Below, in pieces: positions 31,082 through 39,490 of a DNA stretch of 64,000 nucleotides. Made by a program: the position numbers and the translations under genes. The stretch is from RGIG3102 sp964507095 (GTDB lineage Bacteria > Bacillota > Clostridia > Oscillospirales > Ruminococcaceae): NCBI GenBank assembly GCA_964507095.1, contig CAZDOS010000001.1, positions 38,279 through 102,278 of the forward strand, in the 5' to 3' direction. Positions within the stretch are counted from its first letter, which is position 1; every line of letters starts with the position of its first letter. The notes beneath the pieces are model-generated. The model searched no databases and was not told the origin of the DNA. It worked only from the letters and a program-made list of their open reading frames with translations.

Positions 31082-33679
31082 ATGAAACAGAAATATGACA
31101 TAACGGGCATGACATGCTCAGCCTGCTCGTCCAGGGTGGAGAAGAGCGTTTCAAAGCTGGAGGGCATCAGGGAAGTCAGCGTTAACCTGCTGACCAACTC
31201 GATGCAGGTCGAGTATGACGAGAACCTTCTGAATGAAGCCGGAATAGTCGAATGCGTGGAAAAGGCCGGTTACGGAGCATCCCTGGCGCAGGCGCCGAAG
31301 GATGCGCCGAGAGCAAAGGCACGGCCCAAGAAGAATGTGGCAGAGGAGCAGATACGGTGGATGAAGAAGAGACTTATCTTTTCCTTCATCTTCTGGATCC
31401 CGCTCATGTACATCTCGATGGGACACATGTACGGAGCCCCGCTCCCGGGATTCCTGACCGGAATGGAGAATGCAATATCCTTTGCGTTCGTTCAGTTCCT
31501 GCTTTGCCTGCCCATAATGTTCATCAATAGGAACTTCTATGAGAAGGGTTTTTCGACCCTGGGACATCTTTCGCCGAACATGGACAGTCTCATAGCCGTC
31601 GGTTCCTCAGCCGCTATCATCTACGGCATATTCGCCATCTTCAGGATGTCCTGGGGAATGGGACACGGAGACATGGCTCTGGTCATGAAGTACCACATGG
31701 ATCTGTACTTTGAGTCAGGTGCCACCATCCTCACCCTCATCACCGTCGGTAAGTACCTTGAGGCGAAGAGCAAGGGCAAGACCAGCGAGGCTCTTTCCAA
31801 GCTGATGGATCTGGCTCCGAAAACTGCGGTCGTCGAAAGGAACGGATCGGAAGAGACCATCCCTGTCGAGGATGTGATGGTCGGTGATACAGTAATAGTA
31901 AGACCGGGCATGAACGTGCCTGTCGACGGAGTCGTCATCGAAGGCGCCACCAGCATAGACCAGGCAGCCATCACCGGCGAAAGCATCCCTGTGGAAAAGC
32001 AGGTAGGAGACAATGTCATCGGCGCGACGATAAACAAGACCGGCTTCATCAAGGTCAGGGCAACCAAGGTCGGAGATGACACTGCCTTCTCGCAGATCAT
32101 CAAACTGGTCGAGGACGCAAGCGCGTCCAAGGCTCCTATAGCCAAGATGGCCGACAAGATCGCCGGAGTGTTCGTTCCGGTGGTAATGGGAATAGCTCTC
32201 GTGACATTCATAGTCTGGATGCTCAAGGGAGCGGGACTTGAATTCGCACTCTCGTGCGCCATAACCGTCCTGGTGGTGTCCTGCCCGTGCGCGCTCGGCC
32301 TTGCTACCCCTGTTGCCATAATGGTAGGAACCGGCAAGGGAGCCGAGAACGGAATACTCATCAAATCCGGCGAGGCCCTTGAACAGGCTCACAACGTAAA
32401 TACGGTGGTCCTTGACAAGACTGGAACGATAACACGGGGCAAGCCTGTGGTCACGGATGTCATTACAAACGGCGACGCAAGACAGTTCGTTTCAATCGCA
32501 GCCTCTCTTGAGACCCAGAGCGAACATCCTCTCGCACGGGCGATAATGGAATACGCCTATGATAACGGCATAGACTACGGAAAGGCAGACGATTTCAGGG
32601 CGATCCCCGGCCGCGGACTAGAGGCATCCATAAACGGAAAGAAGTATCTGGCCGGAAACAGCGCGCTGTTCGCTGAAAACGGCATAGTCATTTCAGGATA
32701 CGAAGACAGGATCAGCGAGCTGGCTGACAGCGGAAAGACGCCTCTGATCTTCGGCGACGAGGAACATGTACTCGGCATAGTAGCTGTTGCCGACGTGGTC
32801 AAGCCGACCAGCAAGGAAGCGATAGAGAAGCTCAGCGACATGGGCGTGGAAGTCATCATGCTGACCGGCGACAACCGGAGAACGGCGAACGGCATAGCAA
32901 GAGACCTCAAACTTTCAAGGACCGTTGCGGACGTAATGCCTCAGGACAAGGAAAGAGTTGTCTCTGAGCTGCAGCAGGAGGGCAAGGTAGTTGCAATGGT
33001 CGGAGACGGCGTAAATGATGCCCCGGCTCTCGTAAGGGCAGATGTAGGAATAGCCATCGGAGCAGGAACTGACGTCGCAGTCGAATCCGCAGACATAGTA
33101 CTGATGAGAAATGACCTGCTGGATGTCGTAAGCGCCATAAGGCTCTCAAAGGCAGTGATAAAGAACATAAAGCAGAACCTCTTCTGGGCGTTCTTCTACA
33201 ACAGCTGCGGAATACCGCTTGCAGCGGGCGTGTTCTTCGGACTCTGGGGGATAAAGATGAACCCGACGTTCGGTGCTGCGGCAATGAGCTTCTCCAGCGT
33301 GTTCGTGGTGACGAACGCATTGAGACTGAAGGGCTTCAAGATGGACAGACAGACCTCTCGGGCGGCAGAGGCCGAGACTGCGGCAATGGCAGGAGCCGTA
33401 CTGCCGGCAGATACCAAGGATGCAGGCACGGATAGCGTGCAGCAGATAGATACAAGCGATAAAGGAGATTATAATATGGAACTCAAGATCGAAGGAATGA
33501 TGTGCCAGCACTGCGTGATGCATGTCACAAAGGCACTTGAAGGCGTTGAGGGCGTCAGTGACGTCAAGGTAAGCCTCGAGGAGAACAACGCAAAGCTGAA
33601 CGCTGACATTTCAAAGCTTGCCGAGCTCAAGGCAGCTGTCGAAGAGGCAGGCTATCAGGTAGTCGGAGTAAACTTCTAA
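31082..33679 (+). CDS. copA: Copper-exporting P1B ATPase with C-terminal CopZ-like domain
   Basis: 865 residues. N-terminal HMA domain with GMTCSACSSRV (C-x-x-C), eight expected transmembrane helices, TGES in the actuator domain, the transport motif C401-P-C403 in helix 6, phosphorylation site D445-KTGT, HP motif (SEHPLAR) and GDGVNDAP. Unusually a second HMA domain (residues 799-865, MMCQHC) follows the last helix after an Ala/Asp/Thr-rich linker of about 45 residues. That domain has its own ribosome site and ATG (separate entry). Exports Cu(I); regulated by CsoR. Confidence 0.95.
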   Translation: MKQKYDITGMTCSACSSRVEKSVSKLEGIREVSVNLLTNSMQVEYDENLLNEAGIVECVEKAGYGASLAQAPKDAPRAKARPKKNVAEEQIRWMKKRLIFSFIFWIPLMYISMGHMYGAPLPGFLTGMENAISFAFVQFLLCLPIMFINRNFYEKGFSTLGHLSPNMDSLIAVGSSAAIIYGIFAIFRMSWGMGHGDMALVMKYHMDLYFESGATILTLITVGKYLEAKSKGKTSEALSKLMDLAPKTAVVERNGSEETIPVEDVMVGDTVIVRPGMNVPVDGVVIEGATSIDQAAITGESIPVEKQVGDNVIGATINKTGFIKVRATKVGDDTAFSQIIKLVEDASASKAPIAKMADKIAGVFVPVVMGIALVTFIVWMLKGAGLEFALSCAITVLVVSCPCALGLATPVAIMVGTGKGAENGILIKSGEALEQAHNVNTVVLDKTGTITRGKPVVTDVITNGDARQFVSIAASLETQSEHPLARAIMEYAYDNGIDYGKADDFRAIPGRGLEASINGKKYLAGNSALFAENGIVISGYEDRISELADSGKTPLIFGDEEHVLGIVAVADVVKPTSKEAIEKLSDMGVEVIMLTGDNRRTANGIARDLKLSRTVADVMPQDKERVVSELQQEGKVVAMVGDGVNDAPALVRADVGIAIGAGTDVAVESADIVLMRNDLLDVVSAIRLSKAVIKNIKQNLFWAFFYNSCGIPLAAGVFFGLWGIKMNPTFGAAAMSFSSVFVVTNALRLKGFKMDRQTSRAAEAETAAMAGAVLPADTKDAGTDSVQQIDTSDKGDYNMELKIEGMMCQHCVMHVTKALEGVEGVSDVKVSLEENNAKLNADISKLAELKAAVEEAGYQVVGVNF
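33476..33679 (+). CDS. CopZ-like copper chaperone from an internal start in copA
   Basis: In frame inside copA, AAAGGAG (33461-33467) sits 8 bases before ATG 33476. Translation there would give a free 67-residue HMA protein (MELKIEGMMCQHC onwards), the length and motif (MxCxxC) of CopZ. The spacing is that of a real gene start, so both a fused and a free chaperone may be made. No second copZ is seen in the window. Alternatively this is a recent fusion that kept its old ribosome site as a relic. Confidence 0.65.
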   Translation: MELKIEGMMCQHCVMHVTKALEGVEGVSDVKVSLEENNAKLNADISKLAELKAAVEEAGYQVVGVNF

Positions 33680-33694
33680 GAACACCAAAGATCA

Positions 33695-33718
33695 GGCGGG
33701 CTTTTGCCCGCTTTTTCT
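33695..33718 (+). terminator. Terminator of the copper operon
   Basis: Stem GCGGGC / GCCCGC (33696-33701, 33706-33711) followed by TTTTTCTTTG. Confidence 0.85.
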
Positions 33719-33722
33719 TTGT

Positions 33723-33751
33723 TTGACAGCTCTTTTCATATTTGTTAAGCT
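33723..33751 (+). promoter_or_regulatory. Promoter of the Fe-S protein gene
   Basis: TTGACA (33723-33728), 17-base spacer, TAAGCT (33746-33751). Confidence 0.6.
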
Positions 33752-33783
33752 ATTTGTAACATTGCAAAAAGAGGTTATGTAAT

Positions 33784-34611
33784 ATGACAAAGGAAAGAAT
33801 TTTGGAACTGGTACGGGAACTGTTCGAGGAAGCAGAGAACACGGTCCACCTCCCGGAAGAGAACGTGGATGTCCCGGTATTGGAAAAGCCTCTGATCGGC
33901 TTTGCGGATGCTGAAGATCCGCTTTTTGACGAGTACAAGAGACCTGAGGTCATAGGTGAAGAGTGGATGGCTCCGAAGGAATGGCTGGAAAGCGCAAAGA
34001 CAGTCATCGCTTTCTTCTTCCCGTATTCTGAAGACATCAGATCCAGGGCAAGAAAGTCCAAGGAGCTTGTCAATGAAGCCTGGGCAAACGGTTATCCTGC
34101 GGGCAGCAGACTTGCCGGAACCATAATCGCCCGGCTTGCGGAGAAGCTTGAGGAAGAGGGCGTCAAGGTCGTAAACCCGGGCAAGGATCCGAGGATGAAG
34201 GTAACGAATACCAAGATAATGAGCGGACCGGATGAAGATCTGCATTTCTGCCCTTCCTGGTCCACCAGGCATGCCGCATTTGCGGCCGGACTCGGAACAT
34301 TCGGCATGCACAGACATATGATAACCGAGAGCGGAGCGTGCGGGACCCTGGGCAGCAGCCTCATAATTGACCTGAAGCTTGAACCGACAGAGAGAAAGTA
34401 CACTGAGGTCTACGAGAACTGCATAAAGTGCGGAGCCTGCGCAAGAAGATGCCCTGCAGGAGCCATCACCATGGAATACCAGAGGAACCTTCTCAAGTGC
34501 AGCCGGCACGGCGGCTATCTCAGGGAGAAGTTCGGCGGCGGCGGATGCGGAAAGTGCATGGTCGGCACTCCTTGCGAGCACCGGAACCCGGCGGCAAGGC
34601 TGAAGAAATAG
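33784..34611 (+). CDS. 4Fe-4S protein related to epoxyqueuosine reductase
   Basis: 275 residues. The first 200 resemble the QueG/reductive-dehalogenase-like fold (WSTRHAAFAAGLGTFGMHRHMIT, GTLGSSLIIDLKL). The ferredoxin part has ENCIKCGACARRCPAGAI (CxxCxxCxxxCP, one cluster). A second Cys group is spread over LKCSRHGGY and GGCGKCMVGTPC. It is shorter than QueG (about 380) and lacks its C-terminal HEAT repeats, so the queuosine role is doubtful. More likely an uncharacterised redox protein of the same superfamily. Confidence 0.8.
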   Translation: MTKERILELVRELFEEAENTVHLPEENVDVPVLEKPLIGFADAEDPLFDEYKRPEVIGEEWMAPKEWLESAKTVIAFFFPYSEDIRSRARKSKELVNEAWANGYPAGSRLAGTIIARLAEKLEEEGVKVVNPGKDPRMKVTNTKIMSGPDEDLHFCPSWSTRHAAFAAGLGTFGMHRHMITESGACGTLGSSLIIDLKLEPTERKYTEVYENCIKCGACARRCPAGAITMEYQRNLLKCSRHGGYLREKFGGGGCGKCMVGTPCEHRNPAARLKK

Positions 34612-34647
34612 AAAAACAGCTGATTTGTGAATAGACACAAAATTGGA

Positions 34648-34696
34648 GCGGAAAAGTCGGTTTGTTAATGCTAAACAACGATTTTTCCGCTTTTAT
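34648..34696 (+). terminator. Terminator after the Fe-S protein gene
   Basis: Long imperfect stem beginning GCGGAAAA (34648-34655) and closing TTTTCCGC (34683-34690), T-rich tail TTTTATT. Confidence 0.75.
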
Positions 34697-34725
34697 TGGA
34701 CTATGTTTTTTAAAAGAAATATAAT
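34696..34725 (+). promoter_or_regulatory. Promoter of the second M20 amidohydrolase
   Basis: TTGGAC (34696-34701), 18-base spacer, TATAAT (34720-34725), 35 bases before ATG. Confidence 0.6.
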
Positions 34726-34760
34726 GTAAATACCAAATTTCTCAGAGAGGTGACAGAAAA

Positions 34761-35933
34761 ATGATCAATTTCAATGAACTGGCAAAGAAGAACCATGCTT
34801 ACGTAGTTGAGATGCGTCGATATTTCCATGAGCACCCGGAACTGAGCACACAGGAAGTCAACACTTCCAAGAGGATATGCGAGGAACTGGAAGCCATGGG
34901 AATCCCGTTTACAGCTTATCCTGACTATACTGTAATCGCGACCATCGATTCCGGAAAGCCGGGAAAGACGGTCCTCATAAGGGGAGACATCGATGCTCTT
35001 CCTGTTACAGAGGCAACGGGCCTTCCGTTCGCCAGCAAGACGCCGGGCGTCATGCATGCCTGCGGACATGACTGCCACGGAGCCATGCTCCTCGGCATTG
35101 CGAGAAGCCTGAACGAGGTCAAGGACCAGCTTGTCGGAAAGGTGCTTCTGGGCTTCCAGGTAGCAGAGGAGAACCTGAAGGGTTCACGCACCATGGTCCA
35201 GTTCGTCAAGGATATGGGCGGCGCTGACCACTCGATAGCAATTCACGTCGGAGACGGTGAAAACATAGGAACGGCAACCATCATCCCTGGTCCTATGGCT
35301 TCAGGAGTAGTTACCTACAAGGTATTCTTCTACGGTCGCGGCGGACACGGCTCCGCCCCTCACGCAGCCATCGATCCGATCAAGCCTGCATGCGAGTATG
35401 TCCTCAAGCTGGCTGCTCTTCCTACAAGCCAGTATGACGCAAAGGACCCGATAGTGTTCTCGACATGCACAATACAGGGCGGAAGCGGAGCACCGAACGT
35501 AATTCCGGATTCATCATACGTATTCGGAACGGTCCGTTACTTCAACAAGACCCTTACGGAGAAGATCCAGTCTGACATCACGACTCTCGCCGAGTGCGTG
35601 GCAAAGACCTACGGCTGCACGAGCAAGGTCGAATGGACATTCGACCCTATGATCCCTGTAGAGAATGACGCAGAGGTCACCCGGATCTGCCAGGAGGCTG
35701 CAAAGGAGATGGGAATGTCCATCGTTTCCGAAGGAATGGGAATGGGCAGTGATGATATGGCATTGCTCGTTGACGCTTTCCCTGGCTGTTACATGAACCT
35801 CGGATGCGCAAACGAGAGCAAGGGTATAGGTCATCTTGTAAACCATGCTCCGAACTTCACTGTAGATGAGGATGCGCTTGCCCTCGGAACCGAGCTGATG
35901 ATGAGATCGGCATGGAAGCTGCTGAACAAGTGA
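34761..35933 (+). CDS. M20-family amidohydrolase (second aminoacylase-type copy)
   Basis: 390 residues, same plan as the enzyme at 9125-10288. Motifs: FHEHPELSTQEVNTS, MHACGHDCHGAMLLG, FQVAEENLKGSRTM (the family's glutamate region), GRGGHGSAPHAAIDPIKPA, and late MGSDDMALL. Zinc hydrolase of N-acyl amino acids or related amides. AGAGAGGTGA site before ATG. Single gene with its own promoter and terminator, unlike the tadA-linked copy. Confidence 0.88.
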   Translation: MINFNELAKKNHAYVVEMRRYFHEHPELSTQEVNTSKRICEELEAMGIPFTAYPDYTVIATIDSGKPGKTVLIRGDIDALPVTEATGLPFASKTPGVMHACGHDCHGAMLLGIARSLNEVKDQLVGKVLLGFQVAEENLKGSRTMVQFVKDMGGADHSIAIHVGDGENIGTATIIPGPMASGVVTYKVFFYGRGGHGSAPHAAIDPIKPACEYVLKLAALPTSQYDAKDPIVFSTCTIQGGSGAPNVIPDSSYVFGTVRYFNKTLTEKIQSDITTLAECVAKTYGCTSKVEWTFDPMIPVENDAEVTRICQEAAKEMGMSIVSEGMGMGSDDMALLVDAFPGCYMNLGCANESKGIGHLVNHAPNFTVDEDALALGTELMMRSAWKLLNK

Positions 35934-35966
35934 TTCGGTATCCACATCGACGGCAAATCTGATATT

Positions 35967-35999
35967 ACGGCCTGCGGCTTCTGCCGCGGGCCGTTTATT
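35967..35999 (+). terminator. Terminator after the second M20 gene
   Basis: 12-bp stem ACGGCCTGCGGC / GCCGCGGGCCGT (35967-35978, 35983-35994; one T-G pair) then TTATT. Confidence 0.8.
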
Positions 36000-36009
36000 G
36001 TGAGAGATG

Positions 36010-36038
36010 AAAAGCAAAAGGAGGGCATTCGCCCTCCT
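36010..36038 (-). terminator. Terminator of the XRE-regulator gene
   Basis: 8-bp stem AGGAGGGC / GCCCTCCT (36019-36026, 36031-36038). On the minus strand it is followed by TTTGCTTTTC. Confidence 0.75.
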
Positions 36039-36074
36039 GTATTGTCTGGAAATGATTTTTGCTCTATAATTATA

Positions 36075-36743
36075 CTACTTTATTGCCTCTTCGGCGGTCT
36101 TTATCGTATTGAGAAGGCCGGTCGCGTGCTTCGGATAGTTTTCTGCCAGGCTTTCCGTGGTGAGCTCCAATGATGAGCCAAGGCTCCTTGCCAGTGACTT
36201 GTTCTTGAGAAGAAGATTTATCTGCGTGGCCGATCTTTCCATGGCAGCCAGCGTGTATCCTTCGAAGAGATCATTTGGCACGGTGAACATGCTCCGGCTG
36301 TTCTTCTTTTCAGCCTGGTAAAGCTTCCTGAATGAGCGGTATACCCGCAGCATGAGGTACGTGCTGACCTCGTTGGTCAGATCCTTGCTCCCTGCCTTGC
36401 CCAGCATGTCATACACGACGTTGAGGCTTGAGGAGACCAGACGCTTGTTCATGGCCGGCAGTATGCTGCCCTTGTAATGGCTGTCGCTGATGTTTTCAGC
36501 TCCGTCAAGGTCATCGAAGGACAGGACGGAACCGTTTCTGTCCGGGCTCCTGCCCAGAACGAAATCGCTGGATACGTTGTAATAGTCACACAGTTTCACG
36601 AGAAAATCCAGGCCGCATTCTCTGAGCCCTTTTTCATAGTGACTCAGAAGTGCCTGGCTGATGCCGAGGTCACTTGCCGCCTGTTTCTGTGTTATTCCCT
36701 TTTCCTTTCTAAGAAGGGTGATGATACGACTGAAGCTGTTCAT
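36075..36743 (-). CDS. XRE-family helix-turn-helix regulator
   Basis: 222 residues. N-terminal HTH of the Cro/CI type: ITQKQAASDLGISQALLSHYEKGLRECGLDFLVKLCDYYNVSSDFVLGR. The remaining 150 residues are mostly helical and unrecognised, perhaps a ligand or dimerisation domain. No clear ribosome site before ATG. It is divergent from the phosphatase operon starting at 36890, so it may regulate that promoter; inference from position only. Confidence 0.85.
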   Translation of the reverse strand: MNSFSRIITLLRKEKGITQKQAASDLGISQALLSHYEKGLRECGLDFLVKLCDYYNVSSDFVLGRSPDRNGSVLSFDDLDGAENISDSHYKGSILPAMNKRLVSSSLNVVYDMLGKAGSKDLTNEVSTYLMLRVYRSFRKLYQAEKKNSRSMFTVPNDLFEGYTLAAMERSATQINLLLKNKSLARSLGSSLELTTESLAENYPKHATGLLNTIKTAEEAIK

Positions 36744-36889
36744 GGTGTATATATATTAGCCGCGGAGCCCCTGTAAAAGGGAGACCGCAGGCACATATTT
36801 CCTTTAGATTACTTTTAGTATATTATAAAATCAAATAAACATATTGTAAATGGCACTTTTTTATCATAAATAGCACAAAGGGGGACGGC

Positions 36890-37537
36890 TTGAAAAACTA
36901 CACTCTGCACCTGATCAGACACGGTCTGACACAGGGGAACATAGACGGATTATTCATAGGTTCGGGCACCGATGTATCTGTGCGGGAAGAGGGCATCGAG
37001 AGGCTGAAGAAGCTGAAGGAAAGCTTTGATTATCCAAAGGTGGAAAAACTCTATGTGAGCCCGATGAAGCGATGCATGGAGACTGCCCGGATACTTTTTC
37101 CGGATATGGATTACAGCATCGTGACCGACCTCAGGGAGATAAACTTCGGAGTCCTGGAAGGCAAATCCTTCAGAGAAATGCTGAAGGAGGATCCTGATTT
37201 CATAAAGTTCATGGATCCGAACGAGAACTATACTCCGGAGGGAGGAGAATCAGGACAGCGGCTCGGCATCAGGGCGATAAGCGCGCTCAATGAGATCCTG
37301 GAGGACATGATGAAGAACGGGATCCATGAAGCCCGGGCGGTCACCCACGGAATGCTGATGGCGATCCTCCTTACCATAGTCGGTTATCCGAGAAAGGATA
37401 CCATGGAGTGGACAAGCGACAACGGATGCGGCTTTACCGTTACAACGACCCCCGCAATGTGGATGAGAGACGGGGCTGTCGAAGTCGTGGACATAGTTCC
37501 GCACGGCTATCTTGACAGCGGCAGCGAGGACAGATAA
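36890..37537 (+). CDS. Histidine phosphatase family protein
   Basis: 215 residues, phosphoglycerate-mutase-like phosphatase. Catalytic LIRHGLTQGN near the N-terminus, PMKRCMETARILF with the second Arg, and THGMLMAILLTI with the second His. Starts at TTG 36890, supported by GGGGGA 6 bases upstream and by the lack of any ATG before the RHG motif. Substrate unknown. Its stop overlaps the next start by one base (TAATG), which couples it to the YqeG gene. Confidence 0.88.
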   Translation: MKNYTLHLIRHGLTQGNIDGLFIGSGTDVSVREEGIERLKKLKESFDYPKVEKLYVSPMKRCMETARILFPDMDYSIVTDLREINFGVLEGKSFREMLKEDPDFIKFMDPNENYTPEGGESGQRLGIRAISALNEILEDMMKNGIHEARAVTHGMLMAILLTIVGYPRKDTMEWTSDNGCGFTVTTTPAMWMRDGAVEVVDIVPHGYLDSGSEDR

Positions 37538-38055
37538 TGGGCATTTTCGATCCGGAATACATATTTGATTCAACGGTCAGCATCACTCCGGAATTCCTGA
37601 GATCCATAGGTGTCAGGAATGTATTCCTTGATGTCGACAACACATTGACCACACACGACAACCCCGTTCCTGCCCGGGGAATAGAAGACTGGGTAAGGAA
37701 AATGAAGGAAGCGGGGCTGAACCTGATAATCATTTCCAACAATAATGAAAGCAGAGTTGCGCCTTTTGCGGCACTGCTCGGTCTGAGGTACACATACTAC
37801 TCACTGAAGCCTCTTTCAAAAGGCTTTAAGGAAGGTTGGAGGATCACCGGAGGAGACAGCAGGGACACGATAGTGGTAGGCGATCAGATCTATACGGATG
37901 TGTTCGGAGCTCATATGGCCGGGATGAGAGCCATCATGGTCATCCCTATACAGGAGGAGAAAGGGATCAGCTTCAGGATCAGAAGGAAACTGGAGAAAAA
38001 ACACCTGAAAAGGTATCTGGAAGCCAATGGCGAATATATGGGAAAGGAAGAGTGA
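37537..38055 (+). CDS. YqeG-family HAD-IIIA phosphatase
   Basis: 172 residues. HAD motif I FLDVDNTLTTHD, motif II IIISNNNESRV, then KPLSKGFKEG, and motif IV region VVGDQIYTDVFGAHMAGMRAI. Matches YqeG, a conserved Firmicutes phosphatase related to GEP4 that may act on phosphatidylglycerophosphate. The usual yqeH/aroE neighbours are not here; instead it lies between a histidine phosphatase and an alpha/beta hydrolase in one operon. Confidence 0.88.
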   Translation: MGIFDPEYIFDSTVSITPEFLRSIGVRNVFLDVDNTLTTHDNPVPARGIEDWVRKMKEAGLNLIIISNNNESRVAPFAALLGLRYTYYSLKPLSKGFKEGWRITGGDSRDTIVVGDQIYTDVFGAHMAGMRAIMVIPIQEEKGISFRIRRKLEKKHLKRYLEANGEYMGKEE

Positions 38056-38058
38056 TAT

Positions 38059-38715
38059 ATGTATATAACTGTCAACGGAGTAAATCTGTATTATGAGACC
38101 GTAGGTCAGGGGACTCCGCTCATAATGGTTCACGGGAACGGAGAGGATCACAGCATCTTCTATGAAGCCGCAGAGGTTCTGAAGGACAGATTCTGCTGCT
38201 ATCTCATAGACAGCAGGGACCACGGACTGAGCACAAAGGTGTCGGCACTCAACTATGTCGACATGGCTGAAGACATAGCTCAGCTCATTGTGAAACTGGG
38301 TCTTGAACGCCCGGTGTTCTACGGTTTTTCAGACGGAGGCATAATCGGTCTCCTCATTGCGAGCAGATATCCGGACCTGCTGGACAGGATGATCATATCC
38401 GGCGCCAATCTGGATCCGGACGGGGTGACCAGCAGGATAAAGTACATGTTCAAGATCATACTACTGTTCAAAAACGATCCTAAGATCAGGATGATGATGG
38501 AGCAGCCTCATATCACGTGGAAGGATCTCGGCAGGATCAAGATACCTGTCCTCGTCCTGGCAGGAAGCAGGGACCTTATCAGAGAGTCACATACCAGAAG
38601 GATAGCGAGGGGCATCAAAAACTCCAAGCTCAGGATCCTCATCGGAGAAGACCACGGAAGCTATATAGTTCATAAAACGAGGATAGCAGATCTGATACTG
38701 GATTTTTGCAGATAA
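38059..38715 (+). CDS. Alpha/beta hydrolase
   Basis: 218 residues. Oxyanion-hole HGNG (PLIMVHGNGEDHSIF), nucleophile elbow GFSDGG (YGFSDGGIIGLL), acid in VLAGSRDLI and catalytic His in GEDHGSY near the C-terminus. The triad is complete, so it is probably an active esterase or lactonase; substrate not told by the sequence. Last gene of the three-gene operon, 3 bases after yqeG. Confidence 0.87.
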   Translation: MYITVNGVNLYYETVGQGTPLIMVHGNGEDHSIFYEAAEVLKDRFCCYLIDSRDHGLSTKVSALNYVDMAEDIAQLIVKLGLERPVFYGFSDGGIIGLLIASRYPDLLDRMIISGANLDPDGVTSRIKYMFKIILLFKNDPKIRMMMEQPHITWKDLGRIKIPVLVLAGSRDLIRESHTRRIARGIKNSKLRILIGEDHGSYIVHKTRIADLILDFCR

Positions 38716-38755
38716 AAAACGTCCTGAGTGCATCAGCGCTCAGGACTCCTTTTTA
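38713..38755. terminator. Bidirectional terminator
   Basis: 8-bp stem GTCCTGAG / CTCAGGAC (38721-38728, 38739-38746), extended by three pairs, with A6 before and CTTTTT after. It ends both converging transcripts. Confidence 0.88.
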
Positions 38756-39433
38756 CATTTTTGCCAGTGCGGCAATCGCTTTTGCGGTCCTCAGGTCGGG
38801 ATCCTTGAAGTGATTGCCCGGATTCCATTCAAAGAAGACTTTTGCTCCTTCAGTCTTTCTGACCAGTTCGACCTGAACATCCATGCAGTCTGCTACCGTT
38901 GCCATCAGCTCGTTCCTTGTCTTGGCCTCTTTCCCGCCAAGGCTTAGGCTTACGTGTCGGACCTTGAGAGGATGGTCGGAAGCGTATTGAATCCAGTCAG
39001 GAAACCATACCGACGGACTTGCAGCCGCAACGCCCCAGAATGAATCGTCCTGATAGGCTGCCCAGAGACAAAACAGTCCGGCAAGCGAATAGCCGCTCAG
39101 AACGATTTTTGACTGTGAGAGATCTACAGTCTCCCTGAGCGCAGGAAGGAGTTCTTCCTTTATGTAGACAAGTGTCTTATCTGCACCGTCTCCGAACGGT
39201 TCATCGCCGAATACCGGAGGTGCAGGCCATGGTGAGAGGTCCCGGTTCCAGCTGTCTACCTGTACTGAACAGTGCAGGTGAGGGGCTTTTACAAGTGCGT
39301 CTATGTGTCCAACCAGACTTTCCAGCTTTTCAAGGTCATGGTTATCCATCATCTGTATGATAAGATATTCGGGAGCCTCGGCTCCGTTCAGTATCACATT
39401 GCGGGAGCCGATTGTGATCTTATTATTCTTCAT
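38753..39433 (-). CDS. Esterase-like alpha/beta hydrolase
   Basis: 226 residues. The nucleophile elbow is GYSLAG (IVLSGYSLAGLFCLWAAY), with AAASPSVWFPDW just after it and a late His in EWNPGNHFKDPD. This pattern resembles the esterase-D/IroE-like putative esterases, which cleave short esters or siderophore esters. No siderophore genes are near. Single minus-strand gene between two transcription stops. Confidence 0.75.
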   Translation of the reverse strand: MKNNKITIGSRNVILNGAEAPEYLIIQMMDNHDLEKLESLVGHIDALVKAPHLHCSVQVDSWNRDLSPWPAPPVFGDEPFGDGADKTLVYIKEELLPALRETVDLSQSKIVLSGYSLAGLFCLWAAYQDDSFWGVAAASPSVWFPDWIQYASDHPLKVRHVSLSLGGKEAKTRNELMATVADCMDVQVELVRKTEGAKVFFEWNPGNHFKDPDLRTAKAIAALAKM

Positions 39434-39490
39434 TCCAATCTCCTGTCTAAAAAAGACAGCTGAAAACCGTTCCAGCTGTCCTTTGTACGT

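Noticed and set aside
33784..34611. Calling the Fe-S protein QueG
   Set aside because: It is about 100 residues shorter than QueG, lacks the C-terminal repeats and has only one standard 4Fe-4S motif.
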